Source of the DNA: Pseudomonas grandcourensis
GTDB taxonomy: Bacteria > Pseudomonadota > Gammaproteobacteria > Pseudomonadales > Pseudomonadaceae
Length of the DNA stretch: 64,000 nucleotides
NCBI RefSeq assembly: GCF_039909015.1
Contig: NZ_CP150919.1
Coordinates: 2,952,501-3,016,500, forward strand
Direction of reading: 5' to 3'
The translations under genes were made by a program, and so were the position numbers. Every line of letters starts with the position of its first letter. Within the stretch, counting starts at the first letter, position 1. Positions 1 to 8,454 of this stretch are shown in pieces. The notes below the pieces were generated by a model. It was not told the DNA's origin. It made no database searches and saw nothing but the letters and a program-made list of their open reading frames with translations.

Positions 1-726
1 AGTGCCGATGACGGTCACCGCCGCCTGGAGCTTGTGCGCCATGAACGGAATCAGCACGTCCGCCGGGCCTTCCTCGATGTGCAGGTGATCATCGTCGATG
101 TCGAATTCCGCCTGGAACGCCCTGCACTGTTCGCGATAGCGCGCCTGGATGGTTTCGCTGAGTTGAAACGTCGGGTCGGCCGCCGACAGCATGGGCGACG
201 GGTGGGCGCTGATCACATGCAGATGGGCCTTGGCCAGGCCGGCGATGTCGTAGCCGTGGTCGATGATGGTGTTGTGCAGATGGCGATGTTCGCCGTCGGC
301 GTTGCCCACGTCGATGGCCGCCAGAATCACTTTGTCTTGCCAGGAACCGGAGGTCTTGACCAGCAGCACCGGCGCCGGACAGTGGCGCAGCAGTTTCCAG
401 TCATCCGGGGTCAGCAGGGCCTTTTTCAGCGTGCTGTCGGGAAAGTGCTGCTTGACCACCAGCCCGCAGCCTTCGGCTTGCTGTACGTCGACAATGGTGT
501 CATGCAGGCTTTCGCGCCACGCCTGCTCGGTGGTGACGCTGTAGCCGATTTCCAGCAGATCTTCCTTGAGCGCCCTCAGGTGTTCGGAGTGATCATGCTT
601 CTTGTCACAGACCAGCAGGTGCAAGTGCGCCTGGGTCTTGCAGGCGATCAATTTGGCGCGGGCCAGGGCCAGGCTCTCATCCGGTGAGGGTTCGATGACC
701 ACCAGAATGCTGCGAACGGCTTGCAT
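1..726 (-). CDS. Universal stress protein, tandem Usp domains (C-terminus beyond window)
   Basis: The minus-strand frame opens at an ATG at 724-726, preceded by an AGGAGAT ribosome site, and stays open to the left edge, giving 242 visible residues. It begins MQAVRSILVVIEPSPDESL, the first strand of a UspA fold. A second unit starts near residue 130 (VILAAIDVG), and the visible end reads AAVTVIGT, just before the usual Usp ATP-binding loop. The layout matches two-domain UspE-like proteins, which act in the cytoplasm in stress and low-oxygen survival. An FNR/Anr box upstream (797-810) supports anaerobic induction. The 3' end is missing, so the final length and ATP-binding motif cannot be judged. 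Confidence 0.9.
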   Translation of the reverse strand, partial: MQAVRSILVVIEPSPDESLALARAKLIACKTQAHLHLLVCDKKHDHSEHLRALKEDLLEIGYSVTTEQAWRESLHDTIVDVQQAEGCGLVVKQHFPDSTLKKALLTPDDWKLLRHCPAPVLLVKTSGSWQDKVILAAIDVGNADGEHRHLHNTIIDHGYDIAGLAKAHLHVISAHPSPMLSAADPTFQLSETIQARYREQCRAFQAEFDIDDDHLHIEEGPADVLIPFMAHKLQAAVTVIGT

Positions 727-767
727 GTGCGGGATCTCCTGAAAATAAAAAAGCACGGCGTTGCACA

Positions 768-810
768 ACTATAGTTGCTGTCTGCGATTCGGGGACTTGA
801 TGCATATCAA
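768..810 (-). promoter_or_regulatory. Anr (FNR-type) class II promoter of the universal stress gene
   Basis: Positions 797-810 read TTGATGCATATCAA, a perfect match to the FNR/Anr consensus TTGAT-N4-ATCAA. On the minus strand a TATAGT -10 hexamer lies at 773-768, which places the start site near 762. The box centre is then about 41.5 bases upstream, the classic class II spacing. The inferred leader is about 36 bases. Confidence 0.8.
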
Positions 811-843
811 CGGTTGGCGACTGGTGGTCTGTGGGCAGGCCGG

Positions 844-849
844 TATAAT
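844..849 (+). promoter_or_regulatory. Probable -10 element of miaE
   Basis: TATAAT lies about 40 bases before the miaE ATG. No convincing -35 hexamer was found at the right spacing, so only the -10 is proposed. Confidence 0.45.
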
Positions 850-888
850 CGGCGCCCTTCGTTTTGAACCTATTTTTCCGTGAGCCCC

Positions 889-1497
889 ATGATCCTTCCC
901 GAAATTCACGAGTTCCTTGGCTGCCGCACCCCCGACGGCTGGATCCAGGCCGCGCTAGCCGATCAGGAAACCCTGCTGATCGACCACAAGAACTGCGAAT
1001 TCAAGGCCGCCAGCACCGCGTTGAGCCTGATCGCCAAGTATCACTCCCACGTCGATCTGATCAACATGATGTCGCGCCTGGCCCGGGAAGAGCTGGTGCA
1101 CCACGAACAGGTCATGCGCCTGATGAAACGGCGCAAGATCGAGCTGCGCCAGCTGTCCGCCGGGCGCTATGCGTCGGGGCTGCGCAAGGTGGTACGCAGT
1201 CACGAACCGGTGAAACTGGTGGACACCCTGGTGGTCGGCGCCTTCATCGAGGCCCGCAGCTGCGAGCGTTTCGAAGCGCTGGTGCCGTATCTGGACGAAG
1301 AACTGGGCAAGTTCTACTTCGGTCTGCTCAAGAGCGAGGCCCGGCATTTCCAGGGTTACCTGAAGCTGGCCTACCAGTACGGCGACGCCAAGGACATCAC
1401 CCAGGTGATCGACAAGGTCCGCGCCGCCGAGCGGGAACTGATCGAGTCGCCGGACGTGGAGTTTCGTTTTCACAGCGGTGTGCCGGTAGCGGCGTAA
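889..1497 (+). CDS. miaE: tRNA-(ms2io6A)-hydroxylase MiaE
   Basis: MiaE hydroxylates the isopentenyl side chain of ms2i6A at position 37 of certain tRNAs, using oxygen and a di-iron centre. The 202-residue product has the ferritin-like four-helix pattern with iron ligands in E-x2-H motifs: REELVHHE near residues 67-73, EARSCERFE near 122 and EARHFQGY near 150. The length is normal for the family. An in-frame GTG at 880 is possible, but the ATG at 889 fits the conserved start (MILPEIHEFLG). The gene stands alone, divergent from the stress protein gene and convergent with the GFA gene. Confidence 0.93.
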   Translation: MILPEIHEFLGCRTPDGWIQAALADQETLLIDHKNCEFKAASTALSLIAKYHSHVDLINMMSRLAREELVHHEQVMRLMKRRKIELRQLSAGRYASGLRKVVRSHEPVKLVDTLVVGAFIEARSCERFEALVPYLDEELGKFYFGLLKSEARHFQGYLKLAYQYGDAKDITQVIDKVRAAERELIESPDVEFRFHSGVPVAA

Positions 1498-1512
1498 TCC
1501 CGCACCACCCAG

Positions 1513-2004
1513 TCATGAACGGCTCAAACCCAGCCGTTCATGCCATTGCGCGATGGACTCTTCGGGGTACACATCGAATTGTTTATCCCTTGGCTGCGCC
1601 TGGACCTCAACCCACGGCGCCTTCGAACCCAGCATCAGGTGCGTGTGCTCCGGCGGCACTGGTAGCGGGGTGTCGATGGCCGAGGCGAACGGGTGAATCA
1701 ACTCCGGCCACTGCGGACTGTACAACCACAGACCCGAGCCGCAAACCGAGCAGAAATGCCGCTCTGCGGTGCTGCTGTGGGCGCGTTTGTCGCCGTCTTC
1801 CTTGAGCCGCGCATGGTAAATCGCGATGTGTTTGCGTCCGCGAACCTTGAGGCTGGCGGCATCGCCACCGAGGTTGACCGCATAGCCGCCACCGCCCTGG
1901 GTCTTGCGGCAGATCGAGCAGTAGCAGCGCTGGTAAGGGTAGGGATGGGCGCAGGTCAAACTGAACGACACCGCGCCGCAATGGCAGGAACCTTCGAGTT
2001 GCAT
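1513..2004 (-). CDS. GFA/CENP-V family zinc protein
   Basis: This 163-residue protein carries the cysteine pattern of the glutathione-dependent formaldehyde-activating (GFA) fold: GSCHCGAVSF at residues 6-15, CYCSICRKTQG around 28-38 and FCSVCGSGLW around 84-93. The CxC, CxxC and CxxC sets bind two zinc ions. The archetype binds S-hydroxymethylglutathione, but most small members have no known substrate, so none is assigned. It is monocistronic and convergent with miaE. Confidence 0.85.
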   Translation of the reverse strand: MQLEGSCHCGAVSFSLTCAHPYPYQRCYCSICRKTQGGGGYAVNLGGDAASLKVRGRKHIAIYHARLKEDGDKRAHSSTAERHFCSVCGSGLWLYSPQWPELIHPFASAIDTPLPVPPEHTHLMLGSKAPWVEVQAQPRDKQFDVYPEESIAQWHERLGLSRS

Positions 2005-2173
2005 GGGAGACTCCGACTGTCTTGAACATACCCCGGACAGCCTAGACCGTCAGGGCTATTCGACCGGCACCAGAATCGCGTTGCCCTCCGGTTGAGGGTT
2101 CAACATGCGCCGGGTGCGGGTAGATGTCATGGTCCATAAGGGAAGGTGAAGGGTTGGTGGGTTGGTGGTGAAT

Positions 2174-2245
2174 GGGCCGGCCCCATCGCGAGCCGGCCCC
2201 GGGCGGCGTTCCGACGATGAACGATATCGCGGTCCCGCTGGACAG
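2174..2245. repeat. REP-like palindrome
   Basis: GGGCCGGC at 2174-2181 pairs with GCCGGCCC at 2192-2199 around the core CCCATCGCGA. It is followed by GGGCGGCGTTCCGACGATGAAC and a tail nearly the same as that of the palindrome at 5524-5562. The GGCGGCGTTCCGACGATG core recurs near 53080. Dispersed extragenic palindromes of this kind are typical of the fluorescens group. Confidence 0.65.
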
Positions 2246-2295
2246 CCACCGCCAGCCAATCCAGCATGTCCCCCTCGAAACCGGGACATGACCTG

Positions 2296-3180
2296 ATGCG
2301 ACGATTACCTTCCCTGGCAGCCCTGCGAACCTTCGAATGCGCCGCCCGCCACGCCCATTTCGGCCGGGCGGCGGCTGAGTTGTGTGTCACCGACAGCGCG
2401 GTCAGCCACCAGATTCGCCAACTCGAAGAGCAGCTCGGCGTGCCGTTGTTCGTGCGCGAGGGCCGGCAGATTCGCCCGACCCTGGCCGCCGGGCGCCTGA
2501 TGCAGAGCTTGCAGCAGGCTTTCGAACTGATTGGCGATGCCTGCGATGAACTGCGTGACCCTTCATCCCTGGCGGTATTGCGTCTGGCGGTCACCGCGGA
2601 GCTTGCGCAAAAGTGGCTGATGAGCCGGCTCACGGATTTCTACGCACGTTACCCGCACATCACCTTGCATCTGTACGAACAGCCGATCGACGCCACGGCG
2701 CCCGGGGAAGACATCGACCTGGCGATTACCTACGGCACCGGCCCGGTGGACAGCACCGCGTATTTCGTCCGGCCGCTGCCGGCGTTGCAGTTCTTCCCGG
2801 TGTGCAGCCCCGGCCTGTTCAACCAGGGCACGCTGAAAACCCCGAAGGACCTGGCCCGCCACTGTCTGCTGCACGACGACCAGGACGGCAAGACCTGGAC
2901 GGCGTGGCTCACCAGCCATGCCGGCGACCAACGCCCCGATCGTCAACTGTATTTCGCCCATGCCGGGCTGGCGCTCGAAGCCGCGGCCCAAGGGCAGGGC
3001 GTGGCCATGGGCGACAATCTGACGGCCCAGGAGGATTTGCTCAGCGGTCGTTTGGTTCGTCCGTTCACGTCGAGCATGACTGCACTGGGCCAATATGCGC
3101 TGGTGTGCGAGCGGGTGCGCCTGGAGCGTCCGGCGGTGGCGCAGATGCTGGAATGGTTCAACGATCAATTGCTCGATTGA
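2296..3180 (+). CDS. LysR-type regulator, GcvA-like
   Basis: A 294-residue LysR regulator. The N-terminal winged helix (LRTFECAARHAHFGRAAAEL ... SAVSHQIRQLEEQLG) lies at about residues 10-60, followed by a substrate-binding domain. The 'TAELAQKWLMSRL' stretch and the 'ACEP/FFPVCSPGL' region resemble the GcvA branch. The ATG at 2296 begins the conserved MRRLPSLAALRTFE; an in-frame upstream ATG at 2266 would add ten unlikely residues. It lies about 100 bases upstream of aguA on the same strand, so it may control the agmatine/polyamine genes that follow, but no operator was identified. Confidence 0.88.
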   Translation: MRRLPSLAALRTFECAARHAHFGRAAAELCVTDSAVSHQIRQLEEQLGVPLFVREGRQIRPTLAAGRLMQSLQQAFELIGDACDELRDPSSLAVLRLAVTAELAQKWLMSRLTDFYARYPHITLHLYEQPIDATAPGEDIDLAITYGTGPVDSTAYFVRPLPALQFFPVCSPGLFNQGTLKTPKDLARHCLLHDDQDGKTWTAWLTSHAGDQRPDRQLYFAHAGLALEAAAQGQGVAMGDNLTAQEDLLSGRLVRPFTSSMTALGQYALVCERVRLERPAVAQMLEWFNDQLLD

Positions 3181-3281
3181 TGAGTTAGATTCAAGTATTC
3201 CGAAATAATCATCGTTGGCGAACCGGTCGCCAACGCCCTTAGCCTGTGGTCATTCCAATCCCCGATTAAAGAGGTTTGACC

Positions 3282-4391
3282 ATGGCCCGTTTGCTCGACA
3301 CCACTCCCAAACTGGACGGTTTCCGTCTGCCCGGCGAATTCGAAGCCAAGTCCGGTTGCTGGCTCGGCTGGCCGGAGCGCACCGACGTCTGGCGCAACGG
3401 TGCCAAGCCTGCGCAGAAAGTCTGGGTGCAGATCGTCACCGCCATTTCCATGAGCGAACCGGTCACGGTTTGCGCCTCGGCGGCACAGTTCGCCACCGCG
3501 CGCCGGCAATTGCCGCCGCAAGTGCGCGTGGTGGAAATGACCTGCAACGACACCTGGTTCCGCGACAGCGGGCCGTGCTTCGTGGTCAATGATCAGAGCG
3601 GCGAAGTGCGCGGCGTCGACTTCGAATTCAACGCCTACGGCGGCCTCGACGGCGGCCTGTACTACCCGTGGGACAAGGACGACCAGATCGCCAGCAAGAT
3701 CCTCGAAATCGAAGGCTTCGACCGCTATCGCGCGCCGTTGATTGCCGAACTGGGCGGCATCCAGAGCGACGGCCAGGGCAGTATCCTGACAACCGAACAA
3801 TGCCTGCTCAACCGCAATCGCAACCAGCACCTGGGCAAGGCCGAAGTCACCCGTCGCCTGACCGATTACCTCGGCGCCGAGCAGGTGATCTGGCTGCCAC
3901 GGGGCTGCAAGTTCGACGAAACCGACGGCCATGTCGACGACCTCGCGTGCTTCGTGCGCCCCGGTGAAGTGGTGCTGCAATGGACCGACAATCGCGACGA
4001 CCCGCAGTGGGAAATCTATCAGGAGGCCTACGACATCCTGCGCAGCACCCGCGACAGTCGCGGCCGCGAGTTGATCGTGCACAAGCTGCCGCAACCGGAT
4101 GTGCTGGAGTGGACCGCCGAAGAAGCCGAAGGCCTGGACCAGCAGGACAGTACCCATACCCGCCAGGCCGGGACGAAGATCTGCGCGTCGTACATCAATT
4201 ACTACGCCGGCAACAGTTCCATCGTGGTGCCGCTGTTCGGTGATCGCAATGACAAGGTGGCGCTGGCGACCCTGGCCGAGCTGTTCCCGCAACACAGCAT
4301 CGTCGGCATCGAAAACTCCCGGGAAATCCTCCTCGGTGGCGGCAACGTCGCGTGCATCACCATGCCGCAGTACGCGGGCAAAGGAGTGTAA
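3282..4391 (+). CDS. aguA: Agmatine deiminase
   Basis: AguA hydrolyses agmatine to N-carbamoylputrescine and ammonia in the arginine-decarboxylase route to putrescine. The 369-residue protein has the penta-motif guanidino-hydrolase fold: TWFRDSGPCF near residue 90, the His/Asp pair in ETDGHVDD near 212-219, and the catalytic Cys in LGGGNVACIT near 350. Agmatine deiminases I know usually have His just before this Cys; here it is Ala. The start is ATG 3282 with AGAGG upstream. The stop is two bases before the ATG of the polyamine-binding protein gene, whose ribosome site lies inside aguA, so the two are translationally coupled. No carbamoylputrescine amidase (aguB) is present nearby. Confidence 0.9.
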   Translation: MARLLDTTPKLDGFRLPGEFEAKSGCWLGWPERTDVWRNGAKPAQKVWVQIVTAISMSEPVTVCASAAQFATARRQLPPQVRVVEMTCNDTWFRDSGPCFVVNDQSGEVRGVDFEFNAYGGLDGGLYYPWDKDDQIASKILEIEGFDRYRAPLIAELGGIQSDGQGSILTTEQCLLNRNRNQHLGKAEVTRRLTDYLGAEQVIWLPRGCKFDETDGHVDDLACFVRPGEVVLQWTDNRDDPQWEIYQEAYDILRSTRDSRGRELIVHKLPQPDVLEWTAEEAEGLDQQDSTHTRQAGTKICASYINYYAGNSSIVVPLFGDRNDKVALATLAELFPQHSIVGIENSREILLGGGNVACITMPQYAGKGV

Positions 4392-4393
4392 AA

Positions 4394-5491
4394 ATGGGCC
4401 TGCACAAACTGACTCAAGCAATACTGCTGGTGCTTGCACCCCTGTGTGTGCAGGCCGCCGACACCACGAAGCCGGTGGTCAACCTGTACATCTGGGGCGA
4501 GTACCTGGCCCCGGACACCTTGAAGAATTTTGAAGCGAAAACCGGCATCCATGTGGTGGCCGACCACTTCGATTCCCTGGAAACCGTCGAGACCAAGCTG
4601 CTCACCGGCCGCAGTGGTTACGACCTGGTGCTGACGGCGGGGCAGCATCTGTCCCGGGCCATCGAGAGTGGCGCGGTGCAAACGGTCGACAAGCAGCAAC
4701 TGCCGCATTTCGCCGGCGTCGGCGAGGAGTTCCGCCAGCACATGGCGGTGTTCGATCCGGGTAACCGCTACGCCGGGATCTACGCCTGGGGCACCACGGG
4801 CGTGGGTTATCAGGAGCAGGCCGTCAAACAGCGCCTGCCCGACGCGCCGACCGACAGTTGGGCGATGCTGTTCGACCCGGCTGTGGTCTCGAAATTCGCC
4901 GATTGCGGGGTGAGCCTGCTCAATGATCCCAACGAAGTGTTTGCGGCGGTCATGAAGTACATGGGGCTGGACATCAACCGCCAGAATCTCGATGACCTGA
5001 AGCTGGCCGAGCAGCATCTGGTGAAGATTCGCCCGTTCATTCGCTACTTCGACAACGACCTGAACATCAGCGACCTGGCCAACGGCAACACCTGCGTGGC
5101 GATGTCGTGGAATGGCAACGTGGCCATCGCGGCGGGCCAGGCCGAGGCGGCGGGCAAGCCGTATTCGCTCAAGTACCGGATTCCGAAGGAGGGCACGTTG
5201 ATCTGGTTCGATGCCATGGTCATTCCCAAGGACGCGCCGCACCCGAAGGCCGGCCTGGCGTTGATGGACTACCTGATGACCCCGGAGGTGATCGCGCCGA
5301 TCACCGACACCATCCATTACGCCAATGCGATCACGGCAGCGGACGGGCTGGTCGACCCGGTGATTCGCGATGATCCGGGGACGTATCCGACGGCTGCGGT
5401 CAGGGCTTCGCTGTATAGCAAGAATGACAATGGCAAGGCGTTCAACCGGGCGTTGATCCGGGCGTTCAGTCGGTTGAAGTCGGGGTTATGA
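4394..5491 (+). CDS. Periplasmic polyamine-binding protein, PotF/SpuD family
   Basis: A 365-residue ABC-transport binding protein. Residues 1-21 form a signal peptide ending LCVQA-AD. The mature protein starts with the family signature VNLYIWGEYLAPDT and contains YDLVLTAGQ and FDAMVIPKDAPH, typical of PotF/PotD/SpuD/SpuE proteins that bind putrescine or spermidine. The ribosome site AAGGAG (4381-4386) overlaps the end of aguA. No permease or ATPase genes follow, so it either works with a transporter encoded elsewhere or acts as a sensor or scavenger. Coupling to agmatine deiminase suggests agmatine or putrescine as ligand; this is inference. Confidence 0.9.
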   Translation: MGLHKLTQAILLVLAPLCVQAADTTKPVVNLYIWGEYLAPDTLKNFEAKTGIHVVADHFDSLETVETKLLTGRSGYDLVLTAGQHLSRAIESGAVQTVDKQQLPHFAGVGEEFRQHMAVFDPGNRYAGIYAWGTTGVGYQEQAVKQRLPDAPTDSWAMLFDPAVVSKFADCGVSLLNDPNEVFAAVMKYMGLDINRQNLDDLKLAEQHLVKIRPFIRYFDNDLNISDLANGNTCVAMSWNGNVAIAAGQAEAAGKPYSLKYRIPKEGTLIWFDAMVIPKDAPHPKAGLALMDYLMTPEVIAPITDTIHYANAITAADGLVDPVIRDDPGTYPTAAVRASLYSKNDNGKAFNRALIRAFSRLKSGL

Positions 5492-5520
5492 CAGGCTTGG
5501 GTTTGTGTTGTTGGTAAGGG

Positions 5521-5562
5521 CGCCATCGCGAGCCTGCTCGCGATGAACGATAACGCGGTTTA
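5521..5562. repeat. REP palindrome
   Basis: CATCGCGAGC (5524-5533) and GCTCGCGATG (5536-5545) form a perfect 10-bp hairpin with a two-base loop. The tail 'aacgataacgcgg' resembles that of the element near 2220. It sits between the convergent polyamine-binding protein and alkA genes and may help end transcription. Confidence 0.8.
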
Positions 5563-6177
5563 TTTGCTGGGCACCCGCCACAAATACCAGGAGGCCACCG
5601 TGCGGTAGGGGCTCCACGCCAACCCGATCTCGATCATCTGCTTGCGCGTCGGCTGCACCTCCAGCCCCTTGAGCCGTCGATAACCCTCACGCACGCCAAA
5701 ATCATCGGCCGGCAGGATATCCGGGCGCTCCAGGCTGTAGATCAGCAGCATCTCCACGGTCCAGCGCCCCACCCCGCGCAGGGTGATCAGGCGTTCGATC
5801 AGCGCTTCATCGTCCATGGCCAGCGCCGTGGCGTAATCCGGCACCACGCCGTCCAGCGAGGCCTGGGCGATGCCCTGGATGGTCGCGATCTTGCTTGCGG
5901 AAAATCCACAACTGCGCAGTCGGTCGAAATCCGTGGCGACGATTTGTTCAGGCCGGGGAAACGAACCCGAACCGAACAGCGCCAGCAACCGGCCGACTAT
6001 CGCATCGCCGGCCTTGGCGTGCAGTTGCTGATAGGCAATCGCCCTCACCAGCGACTCATACGGATCACGGGCCGCATGGGGCTGGTGCAGGCACGGGCCG
6101 ATGGCGTCGATGTGGCGGCGCCAGTCGTCATCGATGGCCGCCAGGAAGGCACTGGCCGCCTGATAGCCGTCGGCCAT
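5560..6177 (-). CDS. alkA: DNA-3-methyladenine glycosylase II, AlkA-type
   Basis: This HhH-GPD superfamily glycosylase removes alkylated purines such as 3-methyladenine from DNA. In the 205 residues, the helix-hairpin-helix is ITLRGVGRWTVEML at 131-144 and the catalytic Asp is in PADDFGVREGY at 156-166. The 'YESLVRAIAYQQLHAKAG' helix near 40-57 is also typical. It lacks the extra N-terminal domain of E. coli AlkA and corresponds to the short AlkA common in pseudomonads. It is the last gene of the ada cluster, starting five bases after the stop of the PEP-mutase-like gene, so co-induction by Ada is likely. Confidence 0.88.
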   Translation of the reverse strand: MADGYQAASAFLAAIDDDWRRHIDAIGPCLHQPHAARDPYESLVRAIAYQQLHAKAGDAIVGRLLALFGSGSFPRPEQIVATDFDRLRSCGFSASKIATIQGIAQASLDGVVPDYATALAMDDEALIERLITLRGVGRWTVEMLLIYSLERPDILPADDFGVREGYRRLKGLEVQPTRKQMIEIGLAWSPYRTVASWYLWRVPSK

Positions 6178-6181
6178 GGGC

Positions 6182-6994
6182 TCAGGCTTTCCCGGACGGT
6201 TTCAACAAGGCGTTCACTTCGCCATAGGTCAAAGCCTTCAGGTCGTGGCTATCGAACTTGCCGGTTTGCAGGAAACTCTTGGCGATGCCGGCCATGGCGC
6301 CGTAGAGGAACTCGGCGATCCCCGAGCCTGCGGTCAGGCGGCGTACGCCGAGTGCCTCAAGCGCTTCGGGCGACGGCAGGCCCGGGAACCCCAGCACATT
6401 CAGCGGCAGCGAGGTGCCCTGGCACAGCGCCTTGATCTCGTACTCCGCGGTAACGCCGGCGGCAAACAGGCCATTGGCACCGGCCGCCTGATACAGCGCG
6501 GCGCGCCTGAGGGTTTCGGCGACGCGATCTTCAGCAGGCACCAGGCCTCGAAGGTAGACATCGGTGCGCGCATTGATAAACAGGTTCACGTTACGTCGGT
6601 CGGCCACCTGACGCGCGATTTCAATTTTGCGTACCAGCAACTCCGGCGGCGAAGAGCCGTCTTCGATGTTGATCCCGACCGCACCAGCGGCGATCACCGC
6701 ATCAACCACCTGGGCCACCCGCTCCAGGTCATCGGAATAACCGGCTTCGATGTCGATGGTCAGCGGCACCGAAATGACCCGGGCAATCGACTCGACCGTC
6801 GAGACCAGACGCTCAAGGGGCAGAGTGTTGCCGTCTGGATAGCCATGCACCCAGGCCACCGCCGCGCTGCTGGTGGCCACGGCCTTGTTGCCCAGTTGCT
6901 CCACCAGTCGCGCCCCGGCGGCATCGGCGACGTTGGTGAGGATCAGCAAACCTTCTTGATGCAGTTGGTGCAGTTGATTGTCGAGCCTGTCCAT
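6182..6994 (-). CDS. Isocitrate lyase / PEP mutase superfamily protein
   Basis: A 270-residue TIM-barrel protein of the PEP mutase/isocitrate lyase superfamily. Signature stretches are SSAAVAWVHGYPDG near 42-55, the metal-binding region TIDIEAGYSDD near 79-89, GINIEDGSS near 106-114 and NLFINARTDVYL near 136-147. Members cleave or form C-C or C-P bonds next to a carboxylate; this short clade has no assigned substrate. It lies between ada and alkA on the same strand with short gaps (35 and 4 bases), so it is probably co-transcribed with the alkylation response. A direct role in repair is unproven. Confidence 0.82.
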   Translation of the reverse strand: MDRLDNQLHQLHQEGLLILTNVADAAGARLVEQLGNKAVATSSAAVAWVHGYPDGNTLPLERLVSTVESIARVISVPLTIDIEAGYSDDLERVAQVVDAVIAAGAVGINIEDGSSPPELLVRKIEIARQVADRRNVNLFINARTDVYLRGLVPAEDRVAETLRRAALYQAAGANGLFAAGVTAEYEIKALCQGTSLPLNVLGFPGLPSPEALEALGVRRLTAGSGIAEFLYGAMAGIAKSFLQTGKFDSHDLKALTYGEVNALLKPSGKA

Positions 6995-7029
6995 CGAGTT
7001 TCCTTCCTTATGAAAAATCTGTGGGGGGA

Positions 7030-8112
7030 TCAGAACGCCAATTGCTCCGTGAGCTGCACCTCTGCGTTCTCCAGCCTGAGCAGAAACGCCTTGCGCGGCT
7101 GGCCTCCAGCGTAGCCGGTCAACGAGCCGTCGGCGCCGATCACCCGGTGGCAGGGCACGACAATCGATAAGCGGTTATGCCCGTTGGCCAGGCCCACCGC
7201 CCGGCTGGCACCGGGCTTGCCCAGGCTCGCCGCGATGGCGCCGTAGGTGGTGGTCCGGCCGTAGGGGATCTTCGCCAGTTCAGCCCAGACCCGGCGGGAG
7301 AACTCGCTGCCGGGCATGTGCAAGGCCACGCTGAACTCAGTGAGCGTGCCGGCGAAATACGCGGACAATTGCTCTTCGATCTGCTGCAAATGCGCGTTGT
7401 GCCCCGGCGCCACGGCATAACCAAAACGGTTTTGCAGGGCTTCGACCGCCGGGTTCAGTGATGCCTGGTCGAGAAACTCCAGCAGCACCAGCCCGCGCCG
7501 TTCGGCCATGGCGATCATTGGCCCCAGCGGTGTGGTCAGGCGCGTGAACAGCAGCGGCTCGCTGTTGGCCGCACGGCCCGGGGTGATGTGAAACGACTTC
7601 TGGAAGGCATCGCGAAAACCGCTCAGGGATTCGTAGCCGGAGTCGAAGGCGACGTCATCGATGGAGTCGCCCTGCTTGATTCCGCCCAACGCCATGCCCA
7701 GGCGCCGGGCGCGCAGCCAGGCGTGGAAGGTCATGCCGAAATGCTGCTTGAACCAGCGACGCAGTTTCAGTGGTTCGATGCCTGCGGCCATTAGTTGGGC
7801 GTCAGTCCAGCGCTGCTCCGGGTCGGCGTCTACCGATTTGAACAGGGTCTGCACCCAGTCCGGCGCGCTGGCGGCGGTGTCCAGCGGTTTGCAGCGCAGA
7901 CAGGCGCGATAGCCCGCCGCCAGGCATTGTTCGGCGTTGGCGAAGAACTCGACATTTTCCGGCTTCGGGCTGCGGGCGGTGCAACCGGGGCGGCAGAAGA
8001 TGCCTGTGGTCTTGACCGCCGTGAAGAACACCCCCTCGTAGGAGGTGTCTCGCTCGAGCATGGCGCGAACCATCTCGACACGGGGCGGAAGCAGCGTTTT
8101 TTGTAGGTTCAT
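7030..8112 (-). CDS. ada: Ada: bifunctional methyl-DNA repair protein and AraC-type activator
   Basis: This 360-residue full-length Ada has three parts. The N-terminal zinc domain carries Cys40, Cys44, Cys71 and Cys74 (GIFCRPGC ... ACLRCKPLD) and accepts a methyl group from phosphotriesters. An AraC-type helix-turn-helix spans about residues 90-175. The C-terminal O6-methylguanine transferase domain has the active Cys321 in VVPCHRVIG and the GYAGG element. Methylated Ada activates its own operon. The start MNLQKTLL at 8112 is chosen over an in-frame upstream ATG at 8148. Genes 3' of it are the PEP-mutase-like gene and alkA. Confidence 0.95.
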   Translation of the reverse strand: MNLQKTLLPPRVEMVRAMLERDTSYEGVFFTAVKTTGIFCRPGCTARSPKPENVEFFANAEQCLAAGYRACLRCKPLDTAASAPDWVQTLFKSVDADPEQRWTDAQLMAAGIEPLKLRRWFKQHFGMTFHAWLRARRLGMALGGIKQGDSIDDVAFDSGYESLSGFRDAFQKSFHITPGRAANSEPLLFTRLTTPLGPMIAMAERRGLVLLEFLDQASLNPAVEALQNRFGYAVAPGHNAHLQQIEEQLSAYFAGTLTEFSVALHMPGSEFSRRVWAELAKIPYGRTTTYGAIAASLGKPGASRAVGLANGHNRLSIVVPCHRVIGADGSLTGYAGGQPRKAFLLRLENAEVQLTEQLAF

Positions 8113-8194
8113 GGGCGCAGCATAGATCGCGTCATGGATGGCCTCCACCGGAAAATCGACAGTGAATTTCCGATTTTCACAATGATCCGTAGGA

Positions 8195-8454
8195 TCAAGC
8201 GCGTCTCGCCATCAGAAGTACCGACGCCGCTGCTGACAGTAGGCCTGCACAGCAACGATTAAACATCCGCTTGCCCGACGGCCTGGCGAACCAGCGGCGC
8301 ATGTGCAGGCCCATGTAGGCGTAAGCGCCGATGGCGATCCATTCCAGCACCAGAAACAGCGTACCCAACACCACGAACTGCGGCGCAATGGCGTGGGTCG
8401 AGTCGACGAATTGCGGCAGGAATGCGGTGAATATCAGGATGGCCTTGGGTTTGC
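8195..8454 (-). pseudogene. C-terminal half of a LysE/RhtB exporter, separated from its N-terminus
   Basis: On the minus strand this stretch reads KPKAILIFTAFLPQFVD and continues to the typical LysE family end with two membrane helices, MGLHMRRWFARPSGKRMFNR and ...LLMARRA-stop. It has no start codon or family N-terminus: upstream (8455 onward) the sequence is unrelated. The missing N-terminal half lies at 11886-12250. Joining base 11886 to base 8450 gives an uninterrupted 206-codon LysE gene, so this is one gene split by inserted DNA. Confidence 0.88.

Noticed and set aside
34..687. Plus-strand open frame of 217 codons
   Set aside because: It mirrors the universal stress protein frame on the other strand, which has a ribosome site, a conserved start and a matched promoter.
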